From contig NZ_JAAAMT010000001.1 in NCBI RefSeq assembly GCF_009905435.1, positions 248,001 to 312,000 of the forward strand: 64,000 bases of DNA, read 5' to 3'. Below, one piece after another: positions 63,459 to 64,000 of this stretch. The position numbers and the translations under genes are program-made. Source of the stretch: Pseudomonas sp. R5(2019) (GTDB lineage Bacteria > Pseudomonadota > Gammaproteobacteria > Pseudomonadales > Pseudomonadaceae). Every line of letters starts with the position of its first letter. Within the stretch, counting starts at the first letter, position 1. Under the pieces are notes generated by a model, which was not told where the DNA came from, searched no databases, and saw nothing but the letters and a program-made list of their open reading frames with translations.

Positions 63459-64000
63459 TCAGAGGTCGAGCACCAAGCGATCGGACCTGGCGCGCGAGAC
63501 GCAGAGCATCATGGTCTGCTGGGCCACTTTTTCCTCATCGCTCAGGTACTGGTCGAAGTGTTCGGCTTCGCCTTCCAGGATGCGCGTCTCGCAGGTGCCA
63601 CAGACGCCTTCACGGCACAGGCATTCAATTTGAGCGGCATTGGCCTTTTCGATCGCCTGGAGGATGCTCATGCCCTCCTCTACCTTCAACTCTGTGCCCG
63701 ATTTGGCCAGCACTACAGTAAAGGCGCCGCCTGTGGCGGGCGCGGCAGCGAACTGCTCCCAATGTACGCGTTGGTCGGCCACACCCAGCTGTTTGGCTGT
63801 GGAGATGACTGCGTCGATCAACGGTTTCGGCCCACACACATAGACATGCGCATCGCTTTGCAGGTCGGCAAGCAGCGCTGCCAGATTCAGGGATTGGCCC
63901 AGGCTATCGATATAGAACCGCGAATGAGCGCCATGGACGCCAGTGCTGATCTCCTCCTGGAAGGCGCCATGCTCCGGGCTACGGAAGGCGTAGTGCAGCT
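63459..64000 (-). CDS. phthalate/vanillate dioxygenase reductase-type protein (5' end beyond window)
   Basis: The C-terminal 180 residues of a PDR/VanB-like ferredoxin reductase that feeds electrons to a Rieske oxygenase. The NAD domain end is HVYVCGPKPLIDAV, and the plant-type 2Fe-2S domain carries the Cys set in CLCREGVCGTCE plus the final Cys in MMLCVSRARS. The reading frame is open through the window edge, so the FMN/NAD N-terminal domains lie outside. The matching oxygenase gene should be just beyond 64 kb if the usual pairing holds. Confidence 0.9.
   Translation of the reverse strand, partial: LHYAFRSPEHGAFQEEISTGVHGAHSRFYIDSLGQSLNLAALLADLQSDAHVYVCGPKPLIDAVISTAKQLGVADQRVHWEQFAAAPATGGAFTVVLAKSGTELKVEEGMSILQAIEKANAAQIECLCREGVCGTCETRILEGEAEHFDQYLSDEEKVAQQTMMLCVSRARSDRLVLDL

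Noticed and set aside
1-64000. CRISPR array, rRNA, tRNA or intact insertion sequence
   Set aside because: No regularly spaced repeats, no tRNA-like cloverleaf or rRNA sequence was noticed, and the only transposase trace is a short fragment. A small RNA could have been missed by eye.

Overview
The window looks like a Pseudomonas chromosome, most likely of the fluorescens/putida type. It is dense, GC-rich and rich in LysR, IclR, GntR, AraC and TetR regulators that each sit beside a small catabolic operon. It carries a recognisable PhaG acyltransferase, a gcl-hyi-glxR set and glcDEF with a DUF485/ActP-type permease. No rRNA, tRNA or CRISPR array was seen.

Layout. 0-4.4 kb: LysR regulator, small coiled protein, periplasmic gamma-glutamyltransferase, IclR regulator. 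4.4-11.5 kb: a leftward operon (metal-dependent cyclase, COG0523 metallochaperone GTPase, amidase) divergent from a rightward one (two short-chain dehydrogenases, MFS transporter); the shared intergenic region holds two matching TCCA-N5-TGGAAC sites. 11.6-23.5 kb: a glycolate/glyoxylate assimilation block. ActP-type permease brings glycolate in, GlcDEF oxidises it to glyoxylate, Gcl condenses glyoxylate to tartronate semialdehyde, and Hyi and GlxR take it to glycerate. GlcC has a perfect candidate operator in front of glcD, and glcG survives only as a scar. 23.5-28.9 kb: an MFS remnant and a toxin-gene remnant, then a zinc-ribbon/class III cyclase-like/AAA/TPR protein paired with a patatin-like lipase. 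28.9-34.5 kb: IclR regulator, a shikimate-dehydrogenase paralogue with an altered substrate site, two FAD dehydrogenases and a NIPSNAP protein. 34.8-44.3 kb: the most unusual unit, a large di-heme cytochrome c with a membrane tail, a 1562-residue fusion of a GMC flavoprotein to a membrane-embedded patatin, and a lipoprotein alpha/beta hydrolase. 44.5-52.3 kb: NCS1 permease, porin, hydantoinase B and A, AraC regulator. 52.3-55.5 kb: TonB receptor, truncated DUF4198 gene, DUF1826 gene and a Zur-box-like palindrome, suggesting zinc uptake. 55.8-60.9 kb: aldehyde dehydrogenase, iron alcohol dehydrogenase, second NCS1 permease, BetI-like TetR regulator. 60.9-64 kb: IS5-family scar, phaG, XRE-PAS regulator and the 3' end of a dioxygenase-reductase gene.

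The window is a patchwork of metabolic cassettes. Broken genes lie at many of the joins (about 21.3, 23.6, 24.2, 52.3, 55.6 and 60.9 kb), which suggests repeated cassette replacement at this locus. The best candidates for something undescribed are the cytochrome/GMC-patatin/lipoprotein unit and the cyclase-like ATPase/patatin pair. All assignments come from reading the sequence; no database search was run.
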